DNA of 64,000 nucleotides, taken from the NCBI GenBank assembly GCA_963737745.1, contig CAVTTR010000008.1, positions 62,001 through 126,000 on the forward strand. The letters run 5' to 3'. Below the pieces are notes generated by a model. It saw only the letters and a list, made by a program, of their open reading frames with translations. It did not search any database and had not been told where the DNA came from. Shown here piece by piece: positions 28,305 through 35,953 of the stretch (position 1 is its first letter; each line of letters opens with the position of its first letter). The DNA comes from Bog-473 sp963737745 (GTDB lineage Bacteria; Actinomycetota; Acidimicrobiia; Acidimicrobiales; RAAP-2). The position numbers and the translations under genes were made by a program.

Positions 28305-29318
28305 TTACGGCGCTATCTTGTTGCCGTTTTGGCTCTCCGACGAGCCAGCTGGGTTGGCCGAGTCCGGTGCCGCCGAACGAAGCGTGCTGAGCAGAACTTC
28401 GGCCGATCCCATCAGGCTCGCCGCTTCATAGGGCACGACCACCTTGGCGTTGTTGGACGCTGCGATCTCCTGGAGTGCGCGCAACTGGAGGACGGCGAGA
28501 GTGCGCGGGTTGATAATGGCCGTATCGAGCGAGGTGAGCCGGGCCGCCTCGCCCTCACCACGAAGGACGAAGGCCTTCTTTTCCCCCTCGGCCTGCAGCT
28601 CGAGCACTTTCATTTCGGCTTCGGCCCGCAAGATGGCGGCTTCCTTCGCTCCTTGGGCCTCGAGCACGGCCGCTTGCTGACGACCGCCCGCACTGTTGAT
28701 CGCCGCCTGTTGCTCACCCTCCGACTTCAAGATGGCCGCCTTCTTGTGCTGCTCGGCCTCCTTCTGCTCGGACATGGCCTGGATCACATTCGTCGGTGGT
28801 GTGATGTCGAGGATCTCGATCCGGTTGAGTCGGACCCCCCATTTCACCGTGGCGTCGGCCATGTGATCCTGCATCCGACTGTTGATGACCTCACGCTGTG
28901 AGAGCGCCTGGTCGAGCGAAAGCTCACCGAACACGGCTCGCAGCGCCGTGCGCGAAAGCTGGTCAACGGCAAGGCGGTAGTCGTTGATTTCGAAGAGGGC
29001 GGACTTGACGTCGATGACCTGGCAGAAAATGGTGGCGCTGACCCACAAGGAGACATTGTCCTTGGTGATGACCGACTGCTGATCCCCAGTCATGGGGAAC
29101 TCCCGCATGTCGACCTTCTCCATCTTGTCGACGAAGGGCCGCAGCACGCGCAATCCCGGCTGGTCCACCGACTTGAACTGCCCGAAACGCTTGACCACCC
29201 CGACGCTGCCCTGTTGGACGATTTTGATCGCTCGCGCCATGATCCAGGCGGCGATCCCACCTCCCCCGACGACGACCGCTACAACGATTCCGATGATTTC
29301 GCCCGTCGATGCCAACAT
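28305..29318 (-). CDS. SPFH/band 7 (stomatin-like) membrane protein
   Basis: 337 residues. One N-terminal membrane segment (IIGIVVAVVVGGGGIAAWIM, about residues 8-27) precedes the SPFH core: KIVQQGSVGVVKRFGQFKSVDQPGLRVLRPFVDKMEKVDMREFP, then VDQLSRTALRAVFGELSLDQALSQRE and WGVRLNRIEILDITPP. A long Ala/Glu coiled coil (about residues 180-255) mediates oligomerisation. These proteins form ring scaffolds in membrane microdomains. The next gene upstream encodes an NfeD-type OB domain, the customary partner. Confidence 0.93.
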   Translation of the reverse strand: MLASTGEIIGIVVAVVVGGGGIAAWIMARAIKIVQQGSVGVVKRFGQFKSVDQPGLRVLRPFVDKMEKVDMREFPMTGDQQSVITKDNVSLWVSATIFCQVIDVKSALFEINDYRLAVDQLSRTALRAVFGELSLDQALSQREVINSRMQDHMADATVKWGVRLNRIEILDITPPTNVIQAMSEQKEAEQHKKAAILKSEGEQQAAINSAGGRQQAAVLEAQGAKEAAILRAEAEMKVLELQAEGEKKAFVLRGEGEAARLTSLDTAIINPRTLAVLQLRALQEIAASNNAKVVVPYEAASLMGSAEVLLSTLRSAAPDSANPAGSSESQNGNKIAP

Positions 29319-29327
29319 GGATATCTC

Positions 29328-29540
29328 CTAACTGTCGGGAGCGTAGACCACGAGGAGGCCGCGCTCTATGTCGGCCACCACCACGGACGTACCTACCGGG
29401 ATGCTGCTCTCATGATCCAAAGGGATGGCAAACCACTCCTCGCCTCGGGCCCGGACACGCCCGGGATTGTGCTCACCCTGGATCTCCCGGGTCACCAGAC
29501 GCGGTGTCGCCCACCATTCCTTGGACGCCGTTGAGCACAT
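29328..29540 (-). CDS. NfeD-like OB-fold domain protein, short form
   Basis: 70 residues matching only the C-terminal OB domain of NfeD (PGRVRARGEEWFAIPLD, then VPVGTSVVVADIERGLLVVYAP). The membrane segments normally found upstream are absent, and no frameshifted upstream part was seen. It sits 9 bp before the SPFH gene, matching the widespread NfeD-stomatin pairing in which the OB domain binds the SPFH scaffold. ATG start. Confidence 0.75.
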   Translation of the reverse strand: MCSTASKEWWATPRLVTREIQGEHNPGRVRARGEEWFAIPLDHESSIPVGTSVVVADIERGLLVVYAPDS

Positions 29541-29555
29541 CTACCACTCTACGCA

Positions 29556-29583
29556 GGGTCGGTCGTCGCTTCGCATCCGACCC
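29556..29583. terminator. Hairpin between yraN and the NfeD-like gene
   Basis: A 7-bp perfect stem (GGGTCGG / CCGACCC) with a 14-nt loop lies downstream of the long yraN-containing minus-strand locus and just upstream of the NfeD-like gene. Position fits a terminator ending the core locus; there is no U-tract. Confidence 0.4.
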
Positions 29584-29646
29584 GCACGCCTCCCTGATGG
29601 CACGGCTCATGGAGCCACATGGCTGCCTTGCCAAGGAGCCGACCGA

Positions 29647-29997
29647 TCAGAATGCAGCCTCGATCACGGTCAGGGTGGGGCCGAGAATCGCCACCACGTC
29701 GAATCGGACGTTAACGGGACCGCAACCGTGGCGGGAGAGGTACTCGGCCGCCAGACGGCGGAGACGCAGCTGCTTGGTACGGGTGACTGCCTCCGCCGGC
29801 TCGCCCAGCCGATCGTTGCGCCGGGTCTTGACCTCGCAGAAGACGATGACCTCGTCGTGCGCACGCCGGCACACCAGATCGATCTCACCCAAACGACTGC
29901 GCCAGTTCCGCTCGAGGATCTGATAGCCCGAGGCGATGTACCAATCCTCCGCTCGGTCTTCGCCGGCGCGGCCCAGGGCGAGGGAGCAATTGGGCAC
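29647..29997 (-). CDS. YraN/UPF0102 nuclease-like protein
   Basis: 116 residues from a GTG start. The core LGRAGEDRAEDWYIASGYQILERNWRSRLGEIDLVCRRAHDEVIVFCEVKTRR contains the E-x-D-x12-E-V-K pattern of the restriction-endonuclease-like fold, and ends VNVRFDVVAI. Function is unknown though the family is broadly conserved. An ATG at 30117 would add 40 unrelated residues and sits directly against a strong hairpin, so the shorter form is preferred. In most actinobacteria the next genes would be comM and dprA; here an insert of about 9 kb separates them. Confidence 0.82.
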   Translation of the reverse strand: MPNCSLALGRAGEDRAEDWYIASGYQILERNWRSRLGEIDLVCRRAHDEVIVFCEVKTRRNDRLGEPAEAVTRTKQLRLRRLAAEYLSRHGCGPVNVRFDVVAILGPTLTVIEAAF

Positions 29998-30117
29998 GTG
30001 CGGGGACGGGGGGGTGCAACGTGGCGGGTCCACGTCCAAGAACGGTCGCCTGCCGGAACGCCGTTGTGTGCTTTCCGGGGCGGACGCACCCGTCAACCCG
30101 AAAAGCTCAAAGCGCAT

Positions 30118-30228
30118 GGAGGACCCCGCAGGCGGGATCCTCCGCAAGTGTGAGCGCAAACCGCCCGCCGTCAACCCCACTTCGCTGCGCTTCGGGGGTC
30201 GGCCTACGGCCTTGACCTCGGGCGGTGT
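30118..30228. repeat. Palindromic intergenic element (two hairpins)
   Basis: First hairpin at 30118-30143: GGAGGACCCCGC pairs with GCGGGATCCTCC at 11 of 12 positions. Second, at about 30159-30228: an outer pair ACCGCCCG..GTCAA / TTGACC..CGGGCGGT encloses a CCCC...GGGG inner stem and GGCC-TAC-GGCC. It lies between DUF2469 and yraN and reads like a REP-type intergenic palindrome or compound terminator. No second copy was noticed in the window. Confidence 0.5.
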
Positions 30229-30339
30229 CGCAGAAAGGGCACAGCGAAACCTAACGGTACGGTTCGGTTGATTGTTCACGCGAGAAGTGCCGGAACTCCC
30301 GGCTCAGGCCCTTCTCAACTTTCACCACGTGGGAACGGG

Positions 30340-30633
30340 CTAGAGCTCCTGCTCGGGCAGGCGCTCGATGTTGACGTCCCGGAAGGTGACAACGTTGACC
30401 GTGGGCACGAAGCGGGCCGGGCGGTACATGTCCCAGACCCATGCATCACGGAGTTCGAGCTCAATGCAGGCCGGCGTCGTGTCCGAGCGAACCTTCAGCG
30501 AGACCTCATTGGCGAGGTAGAAGCGACGCTCTGTCTCAATCACATAGGAGAAGACGGGCAGGACAGCTCGATACTCCTGGACAAGTCCGAGCTCGATCTC
30601 GGCTTCGTAGCGCTCGAGGTCTTCCTCGCTCAT
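30340..30633 (-). CDS. DUF2469 family protein
   Basis: 97 residues, highly conserved in actinobacteria: MSEEDLERYEAEIELGLVQEYR then VFSYVIETERRFYLANEVSLK and ending in VNVVTFRDVNIERLPEQEL. The function is unknown, though it is nearly always near rplS and rnhB. Here it follows rplS directly (8 bp), so the usual lepB and rnhB between them are missing. The ATG start begins the conserved family sequence; an upstream in-frame extension into rplS was ignored. Confidence 0.92.
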   Translation of the reverse strand: MSEEDLERYEAEIELGLVQEYRAVLPVFSYVIETERRFYLANEVSLKVRSDTTPACIELELRDAWVWDMYRPARFVPTVNVVTFRDVNIERLPEQEL

Positions 30634-30640
30634 GCGGGCC

Positions 30641-30994
30641 TTACGGCTTCGCCGTCCGAAGCTCCTTGATCTTGGCGGACTTCCCGTGGCGCTCCCGCAG
30701 GTAATACAGCTTGGCCCGGCGCACGTCACCCAGGGTCACGACCTCAATGGTGGCGATGGTGGGCGAATGGACGGGGAAGGTCCGCTCGACGCCGACGCCG
30801 AAGCTCACCTTGCGCACGGTGAACGTCTCCTGGACCCCGCCACCCTGGCGCTTCATGACGGCGCCCTGGAAGACCTGGACCCGCTCCCGGGTGCCCTCGA
30901 CCACTCGCACGTGGACCTTGACGGTGTCGCCGGGACGGAATTCGGGGATGTCAGTACGCAGGCTGTCGCGATCGATGATTTCAGTGGGATGCAT
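30641..30994 (-). CDS. rplS: 50S ribosomal protein L19
   Basis: 117 residues. Typical L19 blocks: IIDRDSLRTDIPEFRPGDTVKVHVRVVEGTRERVQVFQGAV, SFGVGVERTFPVHSPTI and RAKLYYLRERHGKSAKIKE. It sits at the subunit interface of the 50S particle. It lies 18 bp after the corrected trmD stop, in the standard rpsP-rimM-trmD-rplS order. Confidence 0.98.
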   Translation of the reverse strand: MHPTEIIDRDSLRTDIPEFRPGDTVKVHVRVVEGTRERVQVFQGAVMKRQGGGVQETFTVRKVSFGVGVERTFPVHSPTIATIEVVTLGDVRRAKLYYLRERHGKSAKIKELRTAKP

Positions 30995-31012
30995 GGGAGG
31001 GGCTTCCTAACG

Positions 31013-31775
31013 TCACGTCGGCTCATTGCCGGACGGAACATGGTAGCCGTGCTGGGCCAGGGCCCGCACGTCGTCGTCGCTCAAGCGGCCCTCCGCCGCC
31101 AGGCGTTCGAGTCAGATCGGGCCTTCGGGCCGCGGTGCGCAACAAGGATTGTGACCGGCGCCACGCCGCCACCGCCGCATGATCGCCCGAACGCAACACG
31201 GCCGGCACCTCCCAGCCACGGAACTCGGCCGGCCGGGTGTACTGGGGATATTCGAGGAGGCCACTGGTGAAGCTCTCGTCGAGGGCCGATTCTTCGTTGC
31301 CCAACACGTCGGGCAGCAACCTCGCCACTGTTTCGACCACGACCAAGGCACCGAGCTCGCCGCCGGCCAGAACGAAGTCGCCAACCGAGAGCTCTGCGTC
31401 GACCAGGTGGTCGCTCACCCTCTGGTCGACCCCCTCATAACGGCCGCACAGAAGCGAGAAGCCCTCTGGCAGCGCAGCCAATTCGGCCGCGACGACCTGG
31501 GTGAAGGGGCGTCCCCCCGGTGCCAGCAGCAGCAACGGTCGCGGCGGGTCCGGCGCCGCTTCGACGGCCCGGAACACCGGTTCGGGCCTCAACACCATGC
31601 CGGGTCCGCCGCCAAAGGGGCTGTCATCGACGGTGCGGCGCGTATCGAGCGCGCCGTCACGCAGATCCTGCACCTCGATGTCGAGGACGCCCGCCTCCTG
31701 GGCCCGACCGAGGATCGAGGTGGCGCAGTACGACGTGATGGCCTCGGGGAACAACGTGAAGACGACGATCCTCAC
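31013..31775 (-). CDS. trmD: tRNA (guanine37-N1)-methyltransferase, 3' frameshift
   Basis: Methylates G37 of tRNAs with a proline/leucine/arginine anticodon, using SAM and a trefoil-knot fold. Intact parts: MRIVVFTLFPEAI, DDSPFGGGPGMVLRPEPVF, LLCGRYEGVDQRVSDHLVDAELSVGDFVLAGGELGALV, and LLEYPQYTRPAEFRGWEVP. The literal frame ends at 31023 with an unrelated tail; an extra base near 31110 accounts for this, and the alternative frame gives LERLAAEGRLSDDDVRALAQ and a stop at 31013. The ATG overlaps the rimM stop. Confidence 0.94.
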
Positions 31776-32257
31776 GGATCGAGCAGCCCCTCGGGGATGT
31801 CGACCACCAGCGTCCCTGCGGCGGCGTCGCTCTCGATCATGAAACGCAGCGGGATCAATCCTCCGGTCTCGAGAACCAAAAGGTCGCTCGCCGGATTGGC
31901 CTCGACCGCGCTCACCGTTCCCAGTTCGGTCCGGTTGACATCAAAGACCGTGGCACCCACCAACTCGTGCACCCAGAGCTTCCCGGGGATGTCGACGGAC
32001 TCGGCCTCGAGCTCCAGCCCCCGGAGGTGCTCGGCCTGGGAGCGATCGACATAGCCCTCGAACTGCACGATCCAGCGATCCTGGAACGGTCGCGCCCATT
32101 CGACGGTGAGATTCCCGCGCTCGCTGCTTAGGACCGAGCCCACATCGAGCCGCTCGATCAGATCCGTCCAGAGCTGGACGACAACCTCACCGCGGAGACC
32201 GTGGGCCTTGGTGACCCGACCGATCTTCAGCAGATCCGACCGACTTTCAGCCGTCAG
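31772..32257 (-). CDS. rimM: Ribosome maturation factor RimM, no standard start codon
   Basis: Coding similarity begins LLKIGRVTKAHGLRGEVVVQLWTD and runs without break to VVDIPEGLLDP, the normal RimM length of about 155-161 residues with its N-terminal RimM and C-terminal PRC-barrel domains (LWVHELVGATVFDVN). Between the upstream in-frame stop and this segment there is no ATG, GTG or TTG. The candidates are CTG at 32257 (overlapping the KH gene stop as CTGA), or CTG at 32233 or 32230. The first GTG (32143) would delete the N-terminal motif. Either a CTG start or a base error is required. Confidence 0.85.
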   Translation of the reverse strand: MTAESRSDLLKIGRVTKAHGLRGEVVVQLWTDLIERLDVGSVLSSERGNLTVEWARPFQDRWIVQFEGYVDRSQAEHLRGLELEAESVDIPGKLWVHELVGATVFDVNRTELGTVSAVEANPASDLLVLETGGLIPLRFMIESDAAAGTLVVDIPEGLLDP

Positions 32258-32676
32258 TCGTCGACGATGTCAACGCTGGCTTGCACGCCATCCTTGGCAC
32301 CGGCCACATTCACCAGGGTGCGGATGGCCTGGGCCGTCCGACCCCGGCGTCCGATGACGCGTCCCATGTCATCGGGCGCAACGTGCAAGCTCAGGCGCAG
32401 CCCACCACGCCGCTCTTCGGTGTCGATGACGACCGCGTCGGGGTCGTTCGAAAGAGAGCGGGCGAGATACTCGAGCACGGCCAGCGGCGTTCCGCCACTC
32501 GGACTGCCGGCGCCGTCCCGGTCGTCGGAGTAGTTGCCGTCATCGGGCCCACCGTCGTCTGCCCCACCGTCGTCGATGGCATTGACATCGGCGGCCCCGT
32601 TGTCGACCGCGTTGACATCGCGCTCGTCGTCACCGTCGACCGTGTTGATGTCACCGGCCTCGTAGAGGTTGGTCAC
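32254..32676 (-). CDS. KH-domain RNA-binding protein (KhpA-like) with acidic N-terminal extension
   Basis: 140 residues. The C-terminal part is the KhpA-type KH domain (LAVLEYLARSLSNDPDAVV, GXXG loop in MGRVIGRRGRTAQAIRTLVN). The first 63 or so residues are an unusual acidic, Asp/Gly/Asn-rich linker with a loose DVNAVDNG / DVNAIDDG repeat; the family is normally about 75-80 residues. The GTG overlaps the rpsP stop as GTGA, so the extension is included by the coupled start. KhpA binds RNA in ribosome biogenesis or small-RNA regulation. Confidence 0.88.
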   Translation of the reverse strand: MTNLYEAGDINTVDGDDERDVNAVDNGAADVNAIDDGGADDGGPDDGNYSDDRDGAGSPSGGTPLAVLEYLARSLSNDPDAVVIDTEERRGGLRLSLHVAPDDMGRVIGRRGRTAQAIRTLVNVAGAKDGVQASVDIVDD

Positions 32677-32957
32677 TTCGCCCTCGCGGCGGCGAACTCG
32701 TCCCAGGCGCCGGAGGTCTTGAGCAACTTCTCCACGCGCTCGGTTGGCTGGGCACCGTTGACCAACCACTTGACGGCCTTCTCGTTGTCGATCTTGATCA
32801 CGGCGTCGGGCTCGGTGGTCGAGGCACCCCGAGGGGCGTAGGTGCCCACAATCTCGAGGAATCGACCGTCACGCGGCGACCGGCTGTCCGCAGCGACGAC
32901 CCTGTACGTCGGCTGCTTCTTCTTTCCCATCCGCACCAGGCGGAGCTTCACTGCCAC
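32673..32957 (-). CDS. rpsP: 30S ribosomal protein S16
   Basis: 94 residues: MAVKLRLVRMGKKKQPTYRVV, then ADSRSPRDGRFLEIVGTYAP and KAVKWLVNGAQPTERVEKLL. A GGAGGA Shine-Dalgarno lies eight bases before the GTG start. First of the coupled rpsP-KH-rimM-trmD set. Confidence 0.98.
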   Translation of the reverse strand: MAVKLRLVRMGKKKQPTYRVVAADSRSPRDGRFLEIVGTYAPRGASTTEPDAVIKIDNEKAVKWLVNGAQPTERVEKLLKTSGAWDEFAAARAK

Positions 32958-33012
32958 GAACTGATTCCTCCATCATCTGGACTTTGTGCGTCCATTCTGG
33001 CAGATAGCGGCC

Positions 33013-34596
33013 CTACCGGCTTTTCGGTGGGGTAACGCGCCCGCCCTTCTTCTTCTTCTTGGTGCCTTTGTTGCCGCTGACGATGGGCCGCGCACCCGAG
33101 GGTGCGGGCAGCCCGGGAAACAACGGGTTCTCTGCTCCGAGGTCGCCGGAGTCCCCCATGAGCTGGGAAAGCATGTCGAAATCGCCTCCGGGGGCACCCC
33201 CGACACCCCGTCCTCCACCGGCGGCCTGCGCCGCCAGCTTGCGGGCGGCCTTGCCACCCATTCCGGCCAGTCCACCCATGCCGCCCATGCCGGGAATGTT
33301 CGGCATATTGCCCGAGGCCATCCCCTTCATCATCTTCTGCATCTCCTTGAACTGCTTGAGGAGGGTATTGACCTCGGCCACGGTTGTCCCCGAGCCGCGG
33401 GCGACGCGGCTGCGCCGGGAGCCATCGAGGAGCGTCACGTCGTCGCGCTCAGCGGGCGTCATGGAGCACACGATGGCCTCGACCCGGGAGATCTCGCCGT
33501 CATCGATCTGGCCGGCCGCCTGGCGCATTTCCTTGGACATGCCCGGCATCAGTTTCATGAGTCCGCCCAGGGAGCCCATCTTGCGGACCTGCCGGAGCTG
33601 GGAGAGGAAGTCATCGAGGGTGAAGTGGCCCTGCATGAGGCGGGCCGCGCCCTTGGCCACCGTGTCGTGGTCCATGGTGCGCTCGGCCTGTTCAATGAGA
33701 CTGAGCACATCGCCCATGCCCAGAATGCGGTCGGCCATGCGGTCGGGGTGGAAGAGATCGAAGTCGGCGAGCCGCTCACCCGTGCTGGCAAAGGCAATTG
33801 GCTTGCCCACCACACCCTTCACCGAGAGGGCCGCTCCACCACGGGCGTCGCCGTCGAGCTTGGAGAGGATGACCGCATCGAGCTCTAGGGTCTCGTGAAA
33901 GGCCTTGGCGGTCGTCACGGCGTCCTGGCCGATCATGGCGTCGATGACCAAGAACGTGTAATCCGGGTCGGTGGCGGCCGAGATACCCCGAATTTCGTCC
34001 ATCAGCTCAGCGTCGATCGTGAGCCGTCCGGCGGTGTCGATGATGCAGACGTCCTTGCCCAGGCGCCGAGCCTCTTCGACCCCAGCCCGCGCCACGGCGA
34101 CCGGATCGGTGGGCTCGCTGAAGACCGTGACTCCGGCCTGGCCACCGAGGACGCGCAGCTGTTCGACCGCGGCGGGACGCTGCAGGTCGGCCCCGACGAG
34201 GAGCGGGTTGCGGCCCTGCTGTTTCCACCAAAGCGCCAACTTGGCCGAGGCCGTGGTCTTGCCGGCGCCCTGAAGCCCGGCCATCAACACGATCGTCGGC
34301 GGCCGCGAGGCATACGAGATCTTGAGAGTCTCCCCGCCCAGTACGCCCACGAGCTCCTCGTGGACCGCCTTGATGACCTGCTGCCCCGGCGTCAGGCTGG
34401 CCGAGAGCGACTCCGTGCTGACACGCAGGCGGATGCCGTCACAGAAGCGGCGGGCGACGGAGAGCTCTACGTCGGCTTCGAGCAGGGCGGTACGGATCTC
34501 TCCCAGCGCCTCGTCGAGGTCGGCCTCGCTGATGCGGCCCTTCCCGCGCAGCCGCGTCGATATCCGCTCCAGGCGGTCAGAGAGTGCGTCGAACAT
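33013..34596 (-). CDS. ffh: Signal recognition particle protein Ffh
   Basis: 527 residues. SRP54 N domain (FDALSDRLERISTRLRGKG), then the G domain with GLQGAGKTTASAKLA, DTAGRLTIDAEL, KLDGDARGGAALS and GERLADFD, then the Met-rich M domain (MKLMPGMSKEM, MKGMASGNMPNIPGMGGMGG) that binds signal peptides and 4.5S RNA. The C-terminus is Lys-rich. It works with FtsY, encoded just upstream. No gene for the SRP RNA was recognised in this window. Confidence 0.97.
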   Translation of the reverse strand: MFDALSDRLERISTRLRGKGRISEADLDEALGEIRTALLEADVELSVARRFCDGIRLRVSTESLSASLTPGQQVIKAVHEELVGVLGGETLKISYASRPPTIVLMAGLQGAGKTTASAKLALWWKQQGRNPLLVGADLQRPAAVEQLRVLGGQAGVTVFSEPTDPVAVARAGVEEARRLGKDVCIIDTAGRLTIDAELMDEIRGISAATDPDYTFLVIDAMIGQDAVTTAKAFHETLELDAVILSKLDGDARGGAALSVKGVVGKPIAFASTGERLADFDLFHPDRMADRILGMGDVLSLIEQAERTMDHDTVAKGAARLMQGHFTLDDFLSQLRQVRKMGSLGGLMKLMPGMSKEMRQAAGQIDDGEISRVEAIVCSMTPAERDDVTLLDGSRRSRVARGSGTTVAEVNTLLKQFKEMQKMMKGMASGNMPNIPGMGGMGGLAGMGGKAARKLAAQAAGGGRGVGGAPGGDFDMLSQLMGDSGDLGAENPLFPGLPAPSGARPIVSGNKGTKKKKKGGRVTPPKSR

Positions 34597-34681
34597 GCGA
34601 CCTCAGGCTAGCGGGGCCGGGGGCCTCCGCTTCGGCAAGATGTGCGGATAGGTGCCCGCCTTCGCTCATCACTTCGTCCGG

Positions 34682-35953
34682 TTAGTCCAAGCCGAGCAGG
34701 GCGTCGACGAAGGCGTCGGGATCGAAGGGCACCAGGTCATCGGGGCCCTCACCCAGTCCGACCAGCTTGACCGGGAGGCCAAGTTCGCGCTGCACAGCGA
34801 CGACGATCCCACCCTTGGCCGTCCCGTCCAACTTGGTGAGCACGATGCCGGTGACGTCCACCGCCGCCGTGAACTGCTTCGCCTGGGCCAGGGCGTTCTG
34901 ACCCGTGGTCGAGTCCAGGACGAGGAGGACCTCGGTCACGTTGCCCGGATCGCGGTCGGCGATGCGGCGGATCTTCTTGAGCTCCTCGACCAGATTGACC
35001 TTGTTGTGGAGCCGTCCGGCGGTATCGGCCAAGACCAGATCGTTACCCCGTGCGGCAGCACGCTGTACCGCATCGAAGACAATGGCGCTGGGGTCGCCAC
35101 CCTCGGCGCCGCGGACGATGTCGACGCCGGACCGTTCCGCCCACAAAGCCAGCTGATCGGCCGCCGCGGCCCGAAAGGTGTCACCCGCAGCCAGAAGAAC
35201 CGATCGGCCGGCCACCGACTCCTGGCGGGCCAGCTTGCCGATGGTCGTCGTTTTCCCGACGCCGTTCACCCCGACCACTAACCACACGTCGACCGAGCCT
35301 GGGGTGGCATCGAAACGAAGCTGACGGGACTCGGGCACATCGAGCAGCGCTCGGATCGCGTCACCCAGAGCGGACAGGAGCTCGGTTCCATTGGCGATCT
35401 CCTTGGCGTCGACGCGGACCCGCAGATCCGCCAGCAATGCCATCGTCGTCTGCACCCCCACGTCGGCCCGGATGAGCGCCTCTTCCAGCGAGTCCCACGT
35501 CGCCGCATCGATCTTGCCGCTGCGTAGAGAAGAGACGGCGCCACTGAAGATGCCGCGGACGGTGCCGAGGCGGCTCCGATAACTGGGAGGTCGCGTCTCG
35601 AGCTCGAGTGGGGTGTCGAGCAGGGGCAATGCAGATGCGCCCGTACGGGCCGGTGCTGGTGCAGGCGGCGGCTCGGTGACAGGGGCCTTGGTCTGCGGCT
35701 TGGTCGGTGGACGAGTGGTCGGCCTGGTCGGGGCCGCGCCGGATTTCTTCGCAGTCTTGGCCGCTTTGGCCGTCTTGGCCGTTGGACCGCCCGGTCTCAG
35801 ACTCGACTTCGGAGGCGGCTTCTCGAGGGCTGCCGCCGACCGGCCGCGGCCCACCGAAGATGACCCCGAACCCCGGCGCGACCGTGCCACGAGCAACAGA
35901 GCGACCAAAAGGAGCACCACCACAATGCCAAGGGCGATGTACAGCGCCGTCAT
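34682..35953 (-). CDS. ftsY: SRP receptor FtsY
   Basis: 423 residues. An N-terminal membrane segment (LYIALGIVVVLLLVALLLVA) is followed by a Lys/Ala/Pro-rich linker (PTRPTTRPPTKPQTKAP) of about 80 residues. The NG domain then has GVNGVGKTTTIGKLA, DTAGRLHNKVNLVEEL, KLDGTAKGGIV and GEGPDDLVPFD. GTPase partner of Ffh at the membrane. The ATG overlaps the smc stop (ATGA). Confidence 0.97.
   Translation of the reverse strand: MTALYIALGIVVVLLLVALLLVARSRRGSGSSSVGRGRSAAALEKPPPKSSLRPGGPTAKTAKAAKTAKKSGAAPTRPTTRPPTKPQTKAPVTEPPPAPAPARTGASALPLLDTPLELETRPPSYRSRLGTVRGIFSGAVSSLRSGKIDAATWDSLEEALIRADVGVQTTMALLADLRVRVDAKEIANGTELLSALGDAIRALLDVPESRQLRFDATPGSVDVWLVVGVNGVGKTTTIGKLARQESVAGRSVLLAAGDTFRAAAADQLALWAERSGVDIVRGAEGGDPSAIVFDAVQRAAARGNDLVLADTAGRLHNKVNLVEELKKIRRIADRDPGNVTEVLLVLDSTTGQNALAQAKQFTAAVDVTGIVLTKLDGTAKGGIVVAVQRELGLPVKLVGLGEGPDDLVPFDPDAFVDALLGLD

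Noticed and set aside
29556..29583. tRNA or small RNA gene near this hairpin
   Set aside because: No acceptor/anticodon arrangement; only one short stem. No tRNA or rRNA was recognised anywhere in the window.
30118..30279. Long yraN form (210 or 156 residues)
   Set aside because: The extension crosses a palindromic element and lacks similarity; the 116-residue form has normal family length.
34651..35281. Plus-strand ORF over ftsY
   Set aside because: Antisense to a clear ftsY.
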